Assembly (NCBI GenBank): GCA_022072125.1
Contig: JAJVIH010000006.1
Span: forward strand, 1 to 64,000
DNA length: 64,000 nucleotides
Direction: 5' to 3'
Source: Myxococcota bacterium
Lineage (GTDB): Bacteria; Myxococcota; JAJVIH01
Shown here: in pieces, positions 41,910 to 50,980 of the stretch
Numbering within the stretch: the first letter of the stretch is position 1
Layout of the letters: each line of letters starts with the position of its first letter
The notes under the pieces: model-generated
What the model was told of the DNA's origin: nothing
The model's input: the letters and a program-made list of their open reading frames with translations, nothing else
Databases searched by the model: none
Program-made: the position numbers and the translations under genes

Positions 41910-43804
41910 CAGTGCCTCTTCTGCGGCTGGGCGGCCGCCGGGGGCGTTTTCTTGGCGGCCAGTTCTTCCTGCATGCGCAACATCTTGAGCAGCCGCGGGG
42001 AATCGCGCGCCACGTCCAGGGCGGATTGCTCCGTGATGCGTTTGTCGCGGACAAGCTGCACCAGATAATCGTCAAGCTGGCACATGCCCAGCGCCCGGGA
42101 GCGCTCGATCAACTGCGGCACCTGGAAGACCTTGTCCTCGCGGATCAGGTTGGCCAGGGAAGGCGTGCCAATCAGGATTTCCAGCGCCGGGATCATGGTT
42201 TTGCCGTCTGGCATGGGGATCAGGCGCTGGGTGAGAACGCCCTTGAGCACGGTGGATAGCGTGATGCGGATCTGCGGTTGTTCGTTGGGAGGGAAGGAGT
42301 CAATCAGGCGCTCGATGGTTTTGTGCGCCGAGGAGGTGTTCATGGTGGCCAGAACCAGGTGGCCGGTTTCCGCGGCGTGAATGGCCATTTCGATGGTGTC
42401 ATGATCCCGCAAGTCGCCGACCACGATGATGTCCGGGTCCTCGCGAAGGGCCGAACGCAGGGCGTTGGAAAAAGCCAGGGTGTGTCGGCCAAGTTCGCGC
42501 TGGCTGACTATTGCGCGTCCCACCGGATAGACATACTCAATGGGGTCTTCCACCGTGATGATGTGGTGGGGACGGGTCATGTTGAGCTGGTTGACCAGCG
42601 CGGCCAGCGTGGTGGTCTTTCCACTGCCGGTGGGGCCGGTCACCAGCACGATGCCCTTGTGGTGTTCCACCATTGCGCGCAGGGAGCCCGGCAGATTGAG
42701 CTGGGACAGTTCGGGCACGCTGGCGGGAATGCAGCGGAAAGTCCCATTCAGGCCATTGCGGGAATGGCTGACATTGCCGCGGAACCGTCCGACCCGCGAG
42801 ACTTCGTAGCTGAAGTCGCAGTTGCCGCGCTCGATCAGCATCTTGCGCATGGGCTCGGTCAGAATCTCCATCAGGAGTTCCTGACAGTAGGCGGGCTCCA
42901 TCGGCTCGGCCCCCACGGGTATGACCAGCTGACCGCAGATGCGCATCTTCGGCTCTTCGCCCGAGATGATGTGCAGGTCCGTGGCGTTGGCTTTTCGCGC
43001 CTGCGCCAGCAGGGGGATGATCCGCGCCTGCGACATCGGGCGATCCGCCGCGCCGGGGATCGCCGCCATGGTCAGGGTCGAGCGGCCCTTGGGCTGATGT
43101 CCCCTCATCTCGCGGGAGGGCCTCGCCTGGGCGGCGGGAGTTCCCCTCCGCTGGGCCGGCGGCGGCGCATGGGCTGTTTGCTCAATCTCCATTCCCTGGT
43201 TCGCCACGGCGGGATTCAATGGCGCCACATAAGGAACTGGAGCGGCCGGCTGGGGCGGGTTGAGAGGGGCTACATAAGGAACTGGCGCCGGCGGCTGAGG
43301 GGCGGGCGGTTGTGGCGGATTGAGCGGCGCCACGTACGGCGTCTGCGCCGGCTGCGGATTCATGGGCGCCACGTAGGGGGTGTTCACCGAAATCACCGGC
43401 GCGGGAACCACCGGCGGCGCGGCGGTATTGATATGGGATGGCGGTCTGACGCCCGCCGCGACGGGTCCTGGAGGGGTCGGGCCGCCGCCCGATGATCCTC
43501 CAGCGGGCGCCTTGCGGAAGCGCGACCGGCTTTCTCCCTGATGGCGTCGGACGCTGACCTCGATTTTTCCCACGCCTTCCAACTCGTATATCCAGTCCGC
43601 CTCGGCCTGGCTGATCAGCTTGTGTTCGTGGTCTCCCGCGATTTCGGAACACAGCGACAGCACGTCATCATTGGAGAGCGTGGTGGAAGAGAGTGGGAGA
43701 ACCCGTTTGCCCTGCAGCATGACCGGCATTTTTCCGGCGACCAGAAAAATATCGTTGACCGCAGGGTCGTTCAGGTATTTCAGGTAGTTGTCTATCCGCG
43801 CCAT
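41909..43804 (-). CDS. PilT-like ATPase with extra N-terminal domain and proline-rich repeat linker
   Basis: A 631-residue motor ATPase, about 270 residues longer than PilT. Residues 1-90 (NDIFLVAGKMPVMLQGKRVLPL) look like a degenerate copy of the PilT N-domain. A Pro-rich linker (about 95-260) carries four PYVAP-L/M-NP repeats. A full PilT core follows: N-domain (ATDLHIISGEEPKMRICGQL), Walker A GPTGSGKTTT, Asp box (TVEDPIEYVY), Walker B (IIVVGDLRDHDTI) and the ATMNTSSAHKT box, where the usual His is replaced by Asn. The start at 43804 is the first ATG after the receiver gene; its ribosome site is weak. Confidence 0.82.
   Translation of the reverse strand: MARIDNYLKYLNDPAVNDIFLVAGKMPVMLQGKRVLPLSSTTLSNDDVLSLCSEIAGDHEHKLISQAEADWIYELEGVGKIEVSVRRHQGESRSRFRKAPAGGSSGGGPTPPGPVAAGVRPPSHINTAAPPVVPAPVISVNTPYVAPMNPQPAQTPYVAPLNPPQPPAPQPPAPVPYVAPLNPPQPAAPVPYVAPLNPAVANQGMEIEQTAHAPPPAQRRGTPAAQARPSREMRGHQPKGRSTLTMAAIPGAADRPMSQARIIPLLAQARKANATDLHIISGEEPKMRICGQLVIPVGAEPMEPAYCQELLMEILTEPMRKMLIERGNCDFSYEVSRVGRFRGNVSHSRNGLNGTFRCIPASVPELSQLNLPGSLRAMVEHHKGIVLVTGPTGSGKTTTLAALVNQLNMTRPHHIITVEDPIEYVYPVGRAIVSQRELGRHTLAFSNALRSALREDPDIIVVGDLRDHDTIEMAIHAAETGHLVLATMNTSSAHKTIERLIDSFPPNEQPQIRITLSTVLKGVLTQRLIPMPDGKTMIPALEILIGTPSLANLIREDKVFQVPQLIERSRALGMCQLDDYLVQLVRDKRITEQSALDVARDSPRLLKMLRMQEELAAKKTPPAAAQPQKRH
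43211..43379 (-). repeat. Four imperfect PYVAPLNP-coding repeats
   Basis: Four 23-24 base segments (about 43211-43234, 43257-43279, 43317-43339, 43357-43379) encode PYVAP-L/M-NP, separated by Pro/Gln/Ala linkers of unequal length. They lie in the linker of the PilT-like protein. Confidence 0.75.
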
Positions 43805-43856
43805 AAGATTTGCTTGATTTTGGGCAGTTACGCCCGCGGAGTCAACGTAAAGGGTT

Positions 43857-44234
43857 TTATCCCGCCGCGGGAGCGTGCAGCAGGCGCGCGACAGTCTGAA
43901 GCAGAAGGTCGCGGGTGAAAGGTTTGACCAGGTATTCATTGGCGCCTTGCCGCTTGCCCCAGAAGACATCGGCCTCCTCGCCCTTGGATGTCACCATCAC
44001 CACCGGAATGGCCTTGGACGCCTGCATGGACTTCAGATCGCGGCAGACCTGGTATCCATTCTTTTTCGGCATCAGAATATCCAGGATGATCAAATCGGGT
44101 TTCCGGCTCAGGGCCAACTCCTCGGCTTCAATGCCATCGTACGCCATGATCACCAGATAACCCGCGGGCTCCAGAATGCGCCGGAAAATCTCCAGTTCGG
44201 TGCGTGAATCGTCCGCCACAAGAATCGTCGCCAA
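43857..44234 (-). CDS. Single-domain response regulator, PilH/CheY-like
   Basis: A 125-residue receiver-only protein with acidic pocket Asp8-Asp9, phospho-acceptor Asp52 in LIILDILMPKKNGY, the signalling Thr/Ser (MVTSKG) and the conserved Lys in YLVKPFTRD. It is the first gene of the pilus-motor operon (two pilT-type genes and the duplicated-domain gene follow). This suggests it controls twitching like PilG/PilH. The 242 bases upstream should hold the operon promoter, but I cannot identify one. Confidence 0.85.
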   Translation of the reverse strand: MATILVADDSRTELEIFRRILEPAGYLVIMAYDGIEAEELALSRKPDLIILDILMPKKNGYQVCRDLKSMQASKAIPVVMVTSKGEEADVFWGKRQGANEYLVKPFTRDLLLQTVARLLHAPAAG

Positions 44235-44476
44235 GTTCTTACCTCGCGCAAAGGCAGGCCAGCGGCGGAATCTTGCCCGGAACCCGTTCCGGGCGCAATC
44301 CCGGGCGGCGTCAAAATTGTTTCATGAGGATTGAATCACGCCGCGCCGGATGGGCTCGCCGGATGGAGCGGAAAGAGAGGGCGAAAATCACCCCCCAAAC
44401 AACCACGAGATTGTCAGGGGGTTGCACGCGGAAAGGAGGGGAGCGGCCTTACCGCGGTTTTCAGGCTGATCCGCGC

Positions 44477-45145
44477 TCAGTTTTCCCGGAGCGCGCGCGG
44501 AAAGAGGATGTTGTTTTCGAGGTGAATATGCTCCATCAGTTCCTTCTCCAGCCGTGCGAGTTCGTCATAAAGCGTGCGCCAGGTTGCGCAGGCTTCGGGC
44601 GGCGGCACGAAGTCCCTAGTCAGGGTGCGGGTGCGTCTGAGATTTTCCCCGTGGGCGTCGTGCTCCCGCATCATCACCATCACCGGCCCGCCCAGCATCT
44701 CTCCTCGTTTTCCCGACAAAATGGCGGGGAACAGCACATGTTCCTCCTTGGCCATATGATTCATGAGTTCCCCCTGGATGTTGCGAATATGCGCGGTGAG
44801 TCCGACCGGACAGGCGCTTTTCTCGCCATGAACCCGCTCGACTTTTCCGGCGGCGGCGATCAGACCCTCCAGTTGTTGGGGGAGCGGGTTGTGGTAGCGT
44901 TTCATGATATGCTGAATCACTTCCTCCAGCGGACGGTTTTGCCAGTCTTCCGGAGAAGGCCGCCGTTGCGAGGCCGATTCCAGGTCGGCGATAACCTGTT
45001 CCAGCCGGACGCCGGCCCGCTCGCACGAATCCGCCAGACTGCGCCTGCCGCCGCAGCAGAAATCCAGTTGATAACGAAGGAGCACCCCGCGGGTTTCGGG
45101 GCCGGTGGCGGCGATATCGCCCAGGGTGGATAGCGGATTGATCAT
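44477..45145 (-). CDS. Iron-sulphur cluster repair di-iron protein (RIC/ScdA/YtfE)
   Basis: Repairs Fe-S centres damaged by nitric oxide or peroxide. The 222 residues begin with the ScdA_N domain (TGPETRGVLLRYQLDFCCGG, Cys30-Cys31) and continue with a hemerythrin-like di-iron domain whose ligands lie in IMKRYHNPLP, HMAKEEHVLFP, REHDAHGE and HIHLENNILFP. The start is fixed by AAGGAGG before the ATG at 45145; the longer frame upstream is not supported. It is divergent from the symporter gene with an FNR-like palindrome in the spacer. Confidence 0.92.
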   Translation of the reverse strand: MINPLSTLGDIAATGPETRGVLLRYQLDFCCGGRRSLADSCERAGVRLEQVIADLESASQRRPSPEDWQNRPLEEVIQHIMKRYHNPLPQQLEGLIAAAGKVERVHGEKSACPVGLTAHIRNIQGELMNHMAKEEHVLFPAILSGKRGEMLGGPVMVMMREHDAHGENLRRTRTLTRDFVPPPEACATWRTLYDELARLEKELMEHIHLENNILFPRALREN

Positions 45146-45498
45146 GGTTGCCTCCTTGGCTGATGACCGCGGTTGACTGAGCGCGGCCGGAACGCGCGGG
45201 CGCATCATCAAGGGCGGAACTTTGGCCGCCGGAGACCACGCACGGCGCGCATCCGCACACTGCGATACTCCCATCATTGTTGATGTGAGGTTATTCACCG
45301 AGGCCATTCGCCGGGGGTGAAAAATCCGCCGCGATCCAGATGTTCATGCGGTATTTTACATCAATCTCCAGCCGCTTCCATCTCCTTGACTGGGATCAAG
45401 GCTTGCTCTAATCAACCAGTCGCTCCGGCCGCGAGAAGCGGGGACTTGACACTAGGCCGGGGACTCCACATCACCAACAGACGGAAAGCCTTCCATAT
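45146..45498. other. Divergent spacer between RIC and symporter genes
   Basis: 353 gene-free bases. It holds the FNR/DNR-like palindrome described separately and a TTGACA at 45446-45451 with no convincing -10. No small gene or RNA is apparent. Confidence 0.6.
45384..45401. promoter_or_regulatory. FNR/DNR-type operator (CCTTGA-N6-TCAAGG)
   Basis: A perfect palindrome with 6-bp arms: CCTTGA (45384-45389), CTGGGA, TCAAGG (45396-45401). The core TTGAC-N4-ATCAA is one base from the FNR/DNR consensus TTGAT-N4-ATCAA. It lies 98 bases before the symporter start and about 240 before the RIC start. Control by an oxygen- or NO-sensing CRP/FNR regulator is expected; the regulator is not in the window. 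Confidence 0.6.
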
Positions 45499-46962
45499 AT
45501 GATCAACTGGCAAGTTGTCGCGCTCTTTGGCTATCTCGCGGTTCAGCTCGTCATTGGCATCATCCTGTCGCGCCGGGCGATCGCCACCGAGGAGGATTAC
45601 GTGGTTGGCGGGCGCAGCCTGGGATATCCGCGGGCTTCCTTCACCATCTTCGCCACCTGGTTTGGGGCGGAGACCTGCATTGGTTCATCGGGCAACGTCT
45701 GGGAGAACGGACTGGGCAACAGTGTGGCCGAGCCGTTCGGTTTTACGATTTGTCTGCTGGTCATGGCGTTTTTCTTCGCTTCCCGCCTGTGGAAACTCAA
45801 GCTCACCACCCTCGCGGATCTGTTCCGCCGCCGCTATTCGCCGGTGGTGGAGAAGGTGGCGGTCTTTACCTTTGTCCCCGCCTCCTTGATGTGGGCCGCT
45901 GGGCAATTGCTGGCGTTTGGCAATGTGCTGTCCACCATCACCACGTTCACCGTCGCCGACGCCATGGTGCTTTCACTGGCGATCGCCGTGGCCTACACCT
46001 CCATTGGCGGGTTGCTGGCCAACGCCACCATTGATGTGATGCAGGGCATCACGATTTTCATTGGTCTGTTTCTGGTGTTGTGGTTCGTGATGGCCGATGC
46101 GGGGGGAGTATCCGCATCGCTGGCCATGATCAAACCCGAACAGATTCATCTCTTTCCGTCAGATTATTCCGCGCTGGAACATATGGAGCGCTGGATCATT
46201 CCAATTCTCGGATCGGCGGTGCAATCCGAACTGGTGGCGCGCGTCATCGCCGCCCGTTCCCCCGTGGTGGCGCGCGGCTCCACCATGATCGCCGCCGGAT
46301 TTTATTTCTGCGCCGGGTTCATGCCCGCGCTCGTGGGATTGATCACCGCCCATACCGTCAAGCATCTGGACCGCTCCGAGCAGATTTTGCCCACGGTCGC
46401 CCGTGATCATCTGCATTCCTTCTTTTTCATCATCTTCATTGGGGCGATTGTGGCGGCGATTCTGTCCACCATCAACGCCTGTCTGCTGACGGCGTCTTCG
46501 ATGCTGGCGCATAACGTGGTGCTGCCATTCCGCAAGCATCATGTCTCCGAGAAGGACAAGGTCTGGCTGGTGCGCGCCTGTCTGTTGGGTTGCGGCATTC
46601 TGGCGCTCGGGCTCGCCTATCAGAACGAAAATGTCTACCGGATCGTGCTGGAGTCCTCGGCCATTGGCACGGCCGGGTCCTTCACCGTGGTGGCGTTCGC
46701 CCTGTATTCGCGGATTGGCGGGAACGCCTCGGCGCTGGCCTCGCTGATCTCCGGAATGGTGTTTTATCCCTTCCTGAAATGGGGAGTGCCAGGGTTGGCG
46801 GAGTGGGGCGTGCTGCCTGCGGAATCCTCCGTCGCCGCTCCGTTCCTGTTCACGCTGGTGATTTGCGCTGGCGCCTATATGCTGACAGCCCACATCACGG
46901 GCGAATGGCGGTCGAAAGGTTACGAAGACTGGAAGGATCCATCCGTCGAGCCGGCGCATTGA
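45499..46962 (+). CDS. Sodium:solute symporter (SSS family)
   Basis: A 487-residue inner-membrane transporter with about 13 helices. The early YVVGGRSLGYPRASFTIFATWFG segment and the repeated Gly/Ser-rich first helices identify the SSF (PutP/PanF-like) family. Substrate cannot be told; family members move proline, pantothenate, sugars or carboxylates with sodium. Its start is the ATG at 45499. The FNR-like operator upstream and the divergent RIC gene suggest expression under low oxygen or nitrosative stress. Confidence 0.9.
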   Translation: MINWQVVALFGYLAVQLVIGIILSRRAIATEEDYVVGGRSLGYPRASFTIFATWFGAETCIGSSGNVWENGLGNSVAEPFGFTICLLVMAFFFASRLWKLKLTTLADLFRRRYSPVVEKVAVFTFVPASLMWAAGQLLAFGNVLSTITTFTVADAMVLSLAIAVAYTSIGGLLANATIDVMQGITIFIGLFLVLWFVMADAGGVSASLAMIKPEQIHLFPSDYSALEHMERWIIPILGSAVQSELVARVIAARSPVVARGSTMIAAGFYFCAGFMPALVGLITAHTVKHLDRSEQILPTVARDHLHSFFFIIFIGAIVAAILSTINACLLTASSMLAHNVVLPFRKHHVSEKDKVWLVRACLLGCGILALGLAYQNENVYRIVLESSAIGTAGSFTVVAFALYSRIGGNASALASLISGMVFYPFLKWGVPGLAEWGVLPAESSVAAPFLFTLVICAGAYMLTAHITGEWRSKGYEDWKDPSVEPAH

Positions 46963-47185
46963 TTTTCCGGGTAGTTTCCAGGTTGACGTGATTCTCCCGC
47001 CCTCAGCGGATGACGGAGAACCACCGGCTGTTTCAGATATCCACCTGGCGCCAACCGGATCGCCGGGCAGGATAATTCTCCTGCTGTCTCTTCTCATGAG
47101 AAGGACGAGACGGAATTCCGTTTGAACTGGCGTCACCGCAATCGTTTTTGAACCGCTTTGGCGCGGCACGGTCCATGAATGGCTG

Positions 47186-47213
47186 TTGACATGGCATATT
47201 CAATGAATAAATA
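47186..47213 (+). promoter_or_regulatory. Possible sigma-70 promoter of the cytochrome c peroxidase gene
   Basis: A perfect TTGACA (47186-47191) in a distinctly AT-rich stretch, with a weak TAAATA 16 bases later (47208-47213). It lies 43-70 bases before the start codon. The -10 is poor, so confidence is limited. Confidence 0.35.
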
Positions 47214-47255
47214 AATTCTAGTTTTTGAATTGATCTAAAACATTAGGAGATAACG

Positions 47256-48341
47256 ATGCGTTTCACTGCCATTTCCTTGATTTCATTGCTGATTGTGGCT
47301 TGCACCAACACCGGGCCGGCCACCCCGCCATCCTCAACCCCTGCCCCAACCCAGACAGGAGCCACCCAGCAAGCGCTGGAAGTCAACAAGGCGGCTTACG
47401 ACATGTTCAAGCCGTTGCCTGCCAATTTTGACGCCAGCGGCAACCCCTGGTCTGAGCCCAAGGCCGAACTGGGCCGCATGCTCTACTTCGAAAAGCGCCT
47501 GTCCAAAAACCAGGATGTGAGTTGCAACTCCTGCCACGGCCTGACCAACTTTGGCGTGGACAACAAAAAAACATCTCCGGGCCACAATGGGCGGCTGGGC
47601 GCCCGCAATTCGCCGTCGGTATTCAACGCCGCGGGTCATGTGGCCCAGTTCTGGGACGGCCGCGCCCCCACGGTGGAGGAGCAGGCGAAGGGTCCCATTC
47701 TCAACCCGGTGGAGATGGCCATGCCAAGCGAAGCGGCGGTGCTGGCGGTGCTCAAATCCATGCCTGAATATGTGAAGGCTTTTGAAGCGGCTTTCCCCGG
47801 GGAGAAAGACCCGGTGACCTACGACAACCTGGGCAAGGCGATTGGCGCCTTCGAGCGCCGTTTGGTCACTCCTTCCCGTTTCGACAAATTCCTCGCCGGC
47901 GACAAGAACGCGCTGACCGTGGAAGAGAAGGCCGGATTGAACAAGTTTATCGAGGTCAATTGCACCATGTGCCACAGCGGGGCTCTGGCGGGCGGCGGCA
48001 TGTTCATGAAGCTGGGTTTGATGGTTCCCTGGCCGGACAACAAGGACCTGGGCCGTTACGAAATCACCAAAAACGAGGCGGATAAAGGGGTGTTCAAGGC
48101 GCCCAGTCTGCGTAATGTGGAAAAGACCGGCCCGTATTTTCATGATGGTTCCGTGCAGACCCTGGAAGATGCGATCCGCCTGATGGCCAAACACCAGCTC
48201 AACAAGGATCTGAAACCAGACGAGATCGCCTCCATCGCGGCGTTTCTGAAGAGCATGACCGGTGAAATTCCCGCCGCCCTCATCCGCGAACCGGTATTGC
48301 CCGCCAGCACGGACAAAACCCCGAAACCCGATCCCGGTTGA
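47256..48341 (+). CDS. Di-haem cytochrome c peroxidase lipoprotein
   Basis: A periplasmic or envelope peroxidase of the CcpA/MauG family that reduces hydrogen peroxide with cytochrome electrons. The 361 residues start with a lipoprotein signal (IVAC, Cys16) and a Thr/Pro linker. Haem motifs are CNSCH (Cys90-His94) and CTMCH (Cys236-His240). FWDGRAPTVEEQAKGPILNPVEM and the late FKAPSLRNVEKTGPYFHDGS are family blocks. TTAGGAGA precedes the ATG. It forms an oxidative-stress group with the RIC gene. A lipid anchor is a small departure from soluble CcpA. Confidence 0.93.
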   Translation: MRFTAISLISLLIVACTNTGPATPPSSTPAPTQTGATQQALEVNKAAYDMFKPLPANFDASGNPWSEPKAELGRMLYFEKRLSKNQDVSCNSCHGLTNFGVDNKKTSPGHNGRLGARNSPSVFNAAGHVAQFWDGRAPTVEEQAKGPILNPVEMAMPSEAAVLAVLKSMPEYVKAFEAAFPGEKDPVTYDNLGKAIGAFERRLVTPSRFDKFLAGDKNALTVEEKAGLNKFIEVNCTMCHSGALAGGGMFMKLGLMVPWPDNKDLGRYEITKNEADKGVFKAPSLRNVEKTGPYFHDGSVQTLEDAIRLMAKHQLNKDLKPDEIASIAAFLKSMTGEIPAALIREPVLPASTDKTPKPDPG

Positions 48342-48580
48342 TCCGGGGCGCGGGCGTGGGATCCAGTTTTCCAGCGTTTGAGGGCGTTCCCTGATCCGGA
48401 ACCGGCGCAACAGGCCGGTTTCCATCATCGGCCATGCCGGAGTTCAGTCCTGCGCGGCAATGTCAGGAACAGAGGCATATTGACAGATGTGCGGGTATTG
48501 TTTTTTCCACCGCGGAATTGAAATCCACGGATGTGGTCTGTAGATTCCCCGGCAGTTTGAGCGCTTCGCCCGGGAATTTC

Positions 48581-50860
48581 ATGCCAGCTTGCTTCCGTTT
48601 ATTCTTCCGGCCCGCCAATCAGATATCCTGGCTGTTGCTGATCGCGGGCGCCCTGCTTGCCGCGTGCAGCGCTGATTTTGGAGTGGATGGCCGGCAGTTC
48701 ACCTGTCAGTCCGATGGCGATTGCGGCGCGGGGTGGCAGTGCATCGAAGGCGCCTGTTACGAGGAAGGCAAGGGGCCGCAGGATATCCCGGATGGTTCGG
48801 TCGGGGCCAACTGCACCTTCAACAACGATTGCGAAAGTAACAATTGTATCGAAGGCCGCTGCGCTCCCGCCGCTTCGGTCGAGGATGCGGGACCGGCTGA
48901 ATCAGGTCCACAGGACGCCTGCAAGCCCAATTGCGCGGGGAAGAATTGTGGTCCGGATGGATGCGGCGGCCAATGCGGCCAGTGCAAAGCTGGAGAGGCA
49001 TGCGCCAGCGGGGTTTGCAAAACCTCCTGCCAGCCATCCTGCGAAGGGAAAAAATGCGGGGATGACGGCTGCGGCGGGAGTTGCGGAACCTGTGCGGACG
49101 GAGAGGCCTGCGAATCAGGGGCGTGCAAATGCATGCCCAAATGCGCGCGTCCGGAATGCGGGGCGGGGGGATGCAAATGCGGCCCGGATGGATGCGGCGG
49201 CCAGTGCGGAATTTGTCCGGGCAAGTCGGAATGCAAGGCCGCCACCGGACAATGCGAGGAAATCCGGCAGCGCGATTGCACCAACCGGGAATGCGGCGAT
49301 GACGGCGTGGGCGGAAGCTGCGGAACCTGCTCCGCCGGTCTGGAGTGCAATTCCAACGGCAAATGTGTTCCGCCGCCCTGTCAGCCGGATGAGCCGGGTT
49401 TTGGCATCCCCAGCAAGGGCAATGGTCCGCTGCCGGGCTTCTCGGTCCGGTTTGGCCTTCCCGTGCGCGCCTTGACGGGACTCGACGCTGCCGGGCGTTA
49501 TCCGGAATCCAAAACGCCCGTGCTGTTTTCCGGAAATACCGTGGAGGCATTTCTGAGCGTGGATGGATCAGTCTACCGGTTTGAAGGCAAGGACCTGATC
49601 ACGGCGCGCGTTTCGCCGATTCTGTCGGTGTTGAGACCCGGCGCCGGGGCTGATCCCGACAAGGATCGCGTATTGCCCATCCATGTCCGGGGAGGCGGCG
49701 CCGCGCGTATTCTCTTCTACGATGGCGCCACCAACCGCGACAACGCCAGCCTGAAAGCCAACCAATTTCTGTATTCATTTATGCGCGCGGTCAGCGCCGA
49801 CGGCGGCGTCAATTTTTCCAATCGCATCCACGTGGTGACCACGGAAGGGACGCCGGACTTCAAAAATCCCGCTCAACCAAGCCATTTCGGCGCCGGGACC
49901 GGAACCATCCATGAAACGGATCGCTACCTCTTCCTTTATTATGTGGATTTCGACGCGCCAAGGCCGGGGATTTACGCGGCGCGCGCCTGCGTGTCGTCTG
50001 GAGGGGATCGCGGCGCCTGGCGCAAATATATCGGCGGCGGGTTCAAGGCGGCGGCGGTGAAGGAAAACGCCTATACTCCTTCGGAGCCGGGCGATCCCCT
50101 CGTGGTGTTTGGGGCGGGCGAGCGCGAATGGAACCCCATCCTGAGCGAGAACAGCTACCTGGGCGTGTACACCCTCATCACCGGAGACGACAAAGGCTTG
50201 TGGATGCGGGTCAGCCGCGACGCCATCAACTGGGGCGCCAGGGAACGGATCATGGAGCATTGGCCCGCCGAGGATCACACCATCCGCATCGCCAATGCGT
50301 CATTGTACCACCCGGAGAATTACCAGCACCACACGCTGGCCAGGAATGCCCGCCTGCTGGTGAGCGCATCCGCCGATGGATTCATGCAGCCCATTCCGGG
50401 CGCCCGGCCGTGGTTGATGGACATGGAACTGGTGGCGTTTGGCGAACAGCCGGTGTCATTGCCGCAAATCACCCTGACCCAGTACAAAAACGCGGCGACC
50501 GGAGAATTATGGCCTGCTACAGCCACGTCCATCGCGGATCACTCCACGGACCTGGTGCTGGGGCGCATTCATCAGGGACCGGCGCTCAATACCGCCGTGT
50601 TATACGATTGCCTGCGCTATGGGGCGGACCATTTTCCCTCGCGGAAAAGCAACTGCGAACTGGAGGGCGCCCGGGTCCGCGGCGTGCTGGGGTATATCTA
50701 CCCCGAACCCAGCCGGGGCGGGCTGATTCCGGTGTATCGCTGCTATCTGGAACTTCCGGGCGACGCGCGGGATCATTTCCTGTCGCTCACGGAATGCAAT
50801 GGAGAGAACGGCCGCAAACCCGACAAACTCCTGGGCTATATTGATCTGGCCGCGCCATAG
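48581..50860 (+). CDS. Surface lipoprotein with tandem CGxDGCGGxCG knots and C-terminal repeat domain
   Basis: A 759-residue lipoprotein (lipobox LLAAC) with early Cys modules (CQSDGDCGAGWQC, CTFNNDCESNNC). Four tandem knots follow, built around CGPDGCGGQCGQC, CGDDGCGGSCGTC, CGPDGCGGQCGIC and CGDDGVGGSCGTC; the last has lost one Cys. The middle part (about 300-640) looks like a five-bladed propeller of the glycosidase/sialidase type. The last 90 residues (VYRCYLELPGDARDHFLSLTECNG) resemble DUF5648-type modules. Function unknown, probably surface binding. I start at the Met at 48581, which begins the signal peptide; the frame is open 49 codons further upstream without a site. Confidence 0.65.
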   Translation: MPACFRLFFRPANQISWLLLIAGALLAACSADFGVDGRQFTCQSDGDCGAGWQCIEGACYEEGKGPQDIPDGSVGANCTFNNDCESNNCIEGRCAPAASVEDAGPAESGPQDACKPNCAGKNCGPDGCGGQCGQCKAGEACASGVCKTSCQPSCEGKKCGDDGCGGSCGTCADGEACESGACKCMPKCARPECGAGGCKCGPDGCGGQCGICPGKSECKAATGQCEEIRQRDCTNRECGDDGVGGSCGTCSAGLECNSNGKCVPPPCQPDEPGFGIPSKGNGPLPGFSVRFGLPVRALTGLDAAGRYPESKTPVLFSGNTVEAFLSVDGSVYRFEGKDLITARVSPILSVLRPGAGADPDKDRVLPIHVRGGGAARILFYDGATNRDNASLKANQFLYSFMRAVSADGGVNFSNRIHVVTTEGTPDFKNPAQPSHFGAGTGTIHETDRYLFLYYVDFDAPRPGIYAARACVSSGGDRGAWRKYIGGGFKAAAVKENAYTPSEPGDPLVVFGAGEREWNPILSENSYLGVYTLITGDDKGLWMRVSRDAINWGARERIMEHWPAEDHTIRIANASLYHPENYQHHTLARNARLLVSASADGFMQPIPGARPWLMDMELVAFGEQPVSLPQITLTQYKNAATGELWPATATSIADHSTDLVLGRIHQGPALNTAVLYDCLRYGADHFPSRKSNCELEGARVRGVLGYIYPEPSRGGLIPVYRCYLELPGDARDHFLSLTECNGENGRKPDKLLGYIDLAAP

Positions 50861-50980
50861 CGCTCCGCGGCATGCGCCGGTAAATGGATGACGCCGCCTT
50901 CATTTGTTTCCGGGCTGACGAGCCGGCGAGCCCCCGGCCCATCAGGCCGAAGTCCCGTGATCGGCGTATCCTTCAATCAG

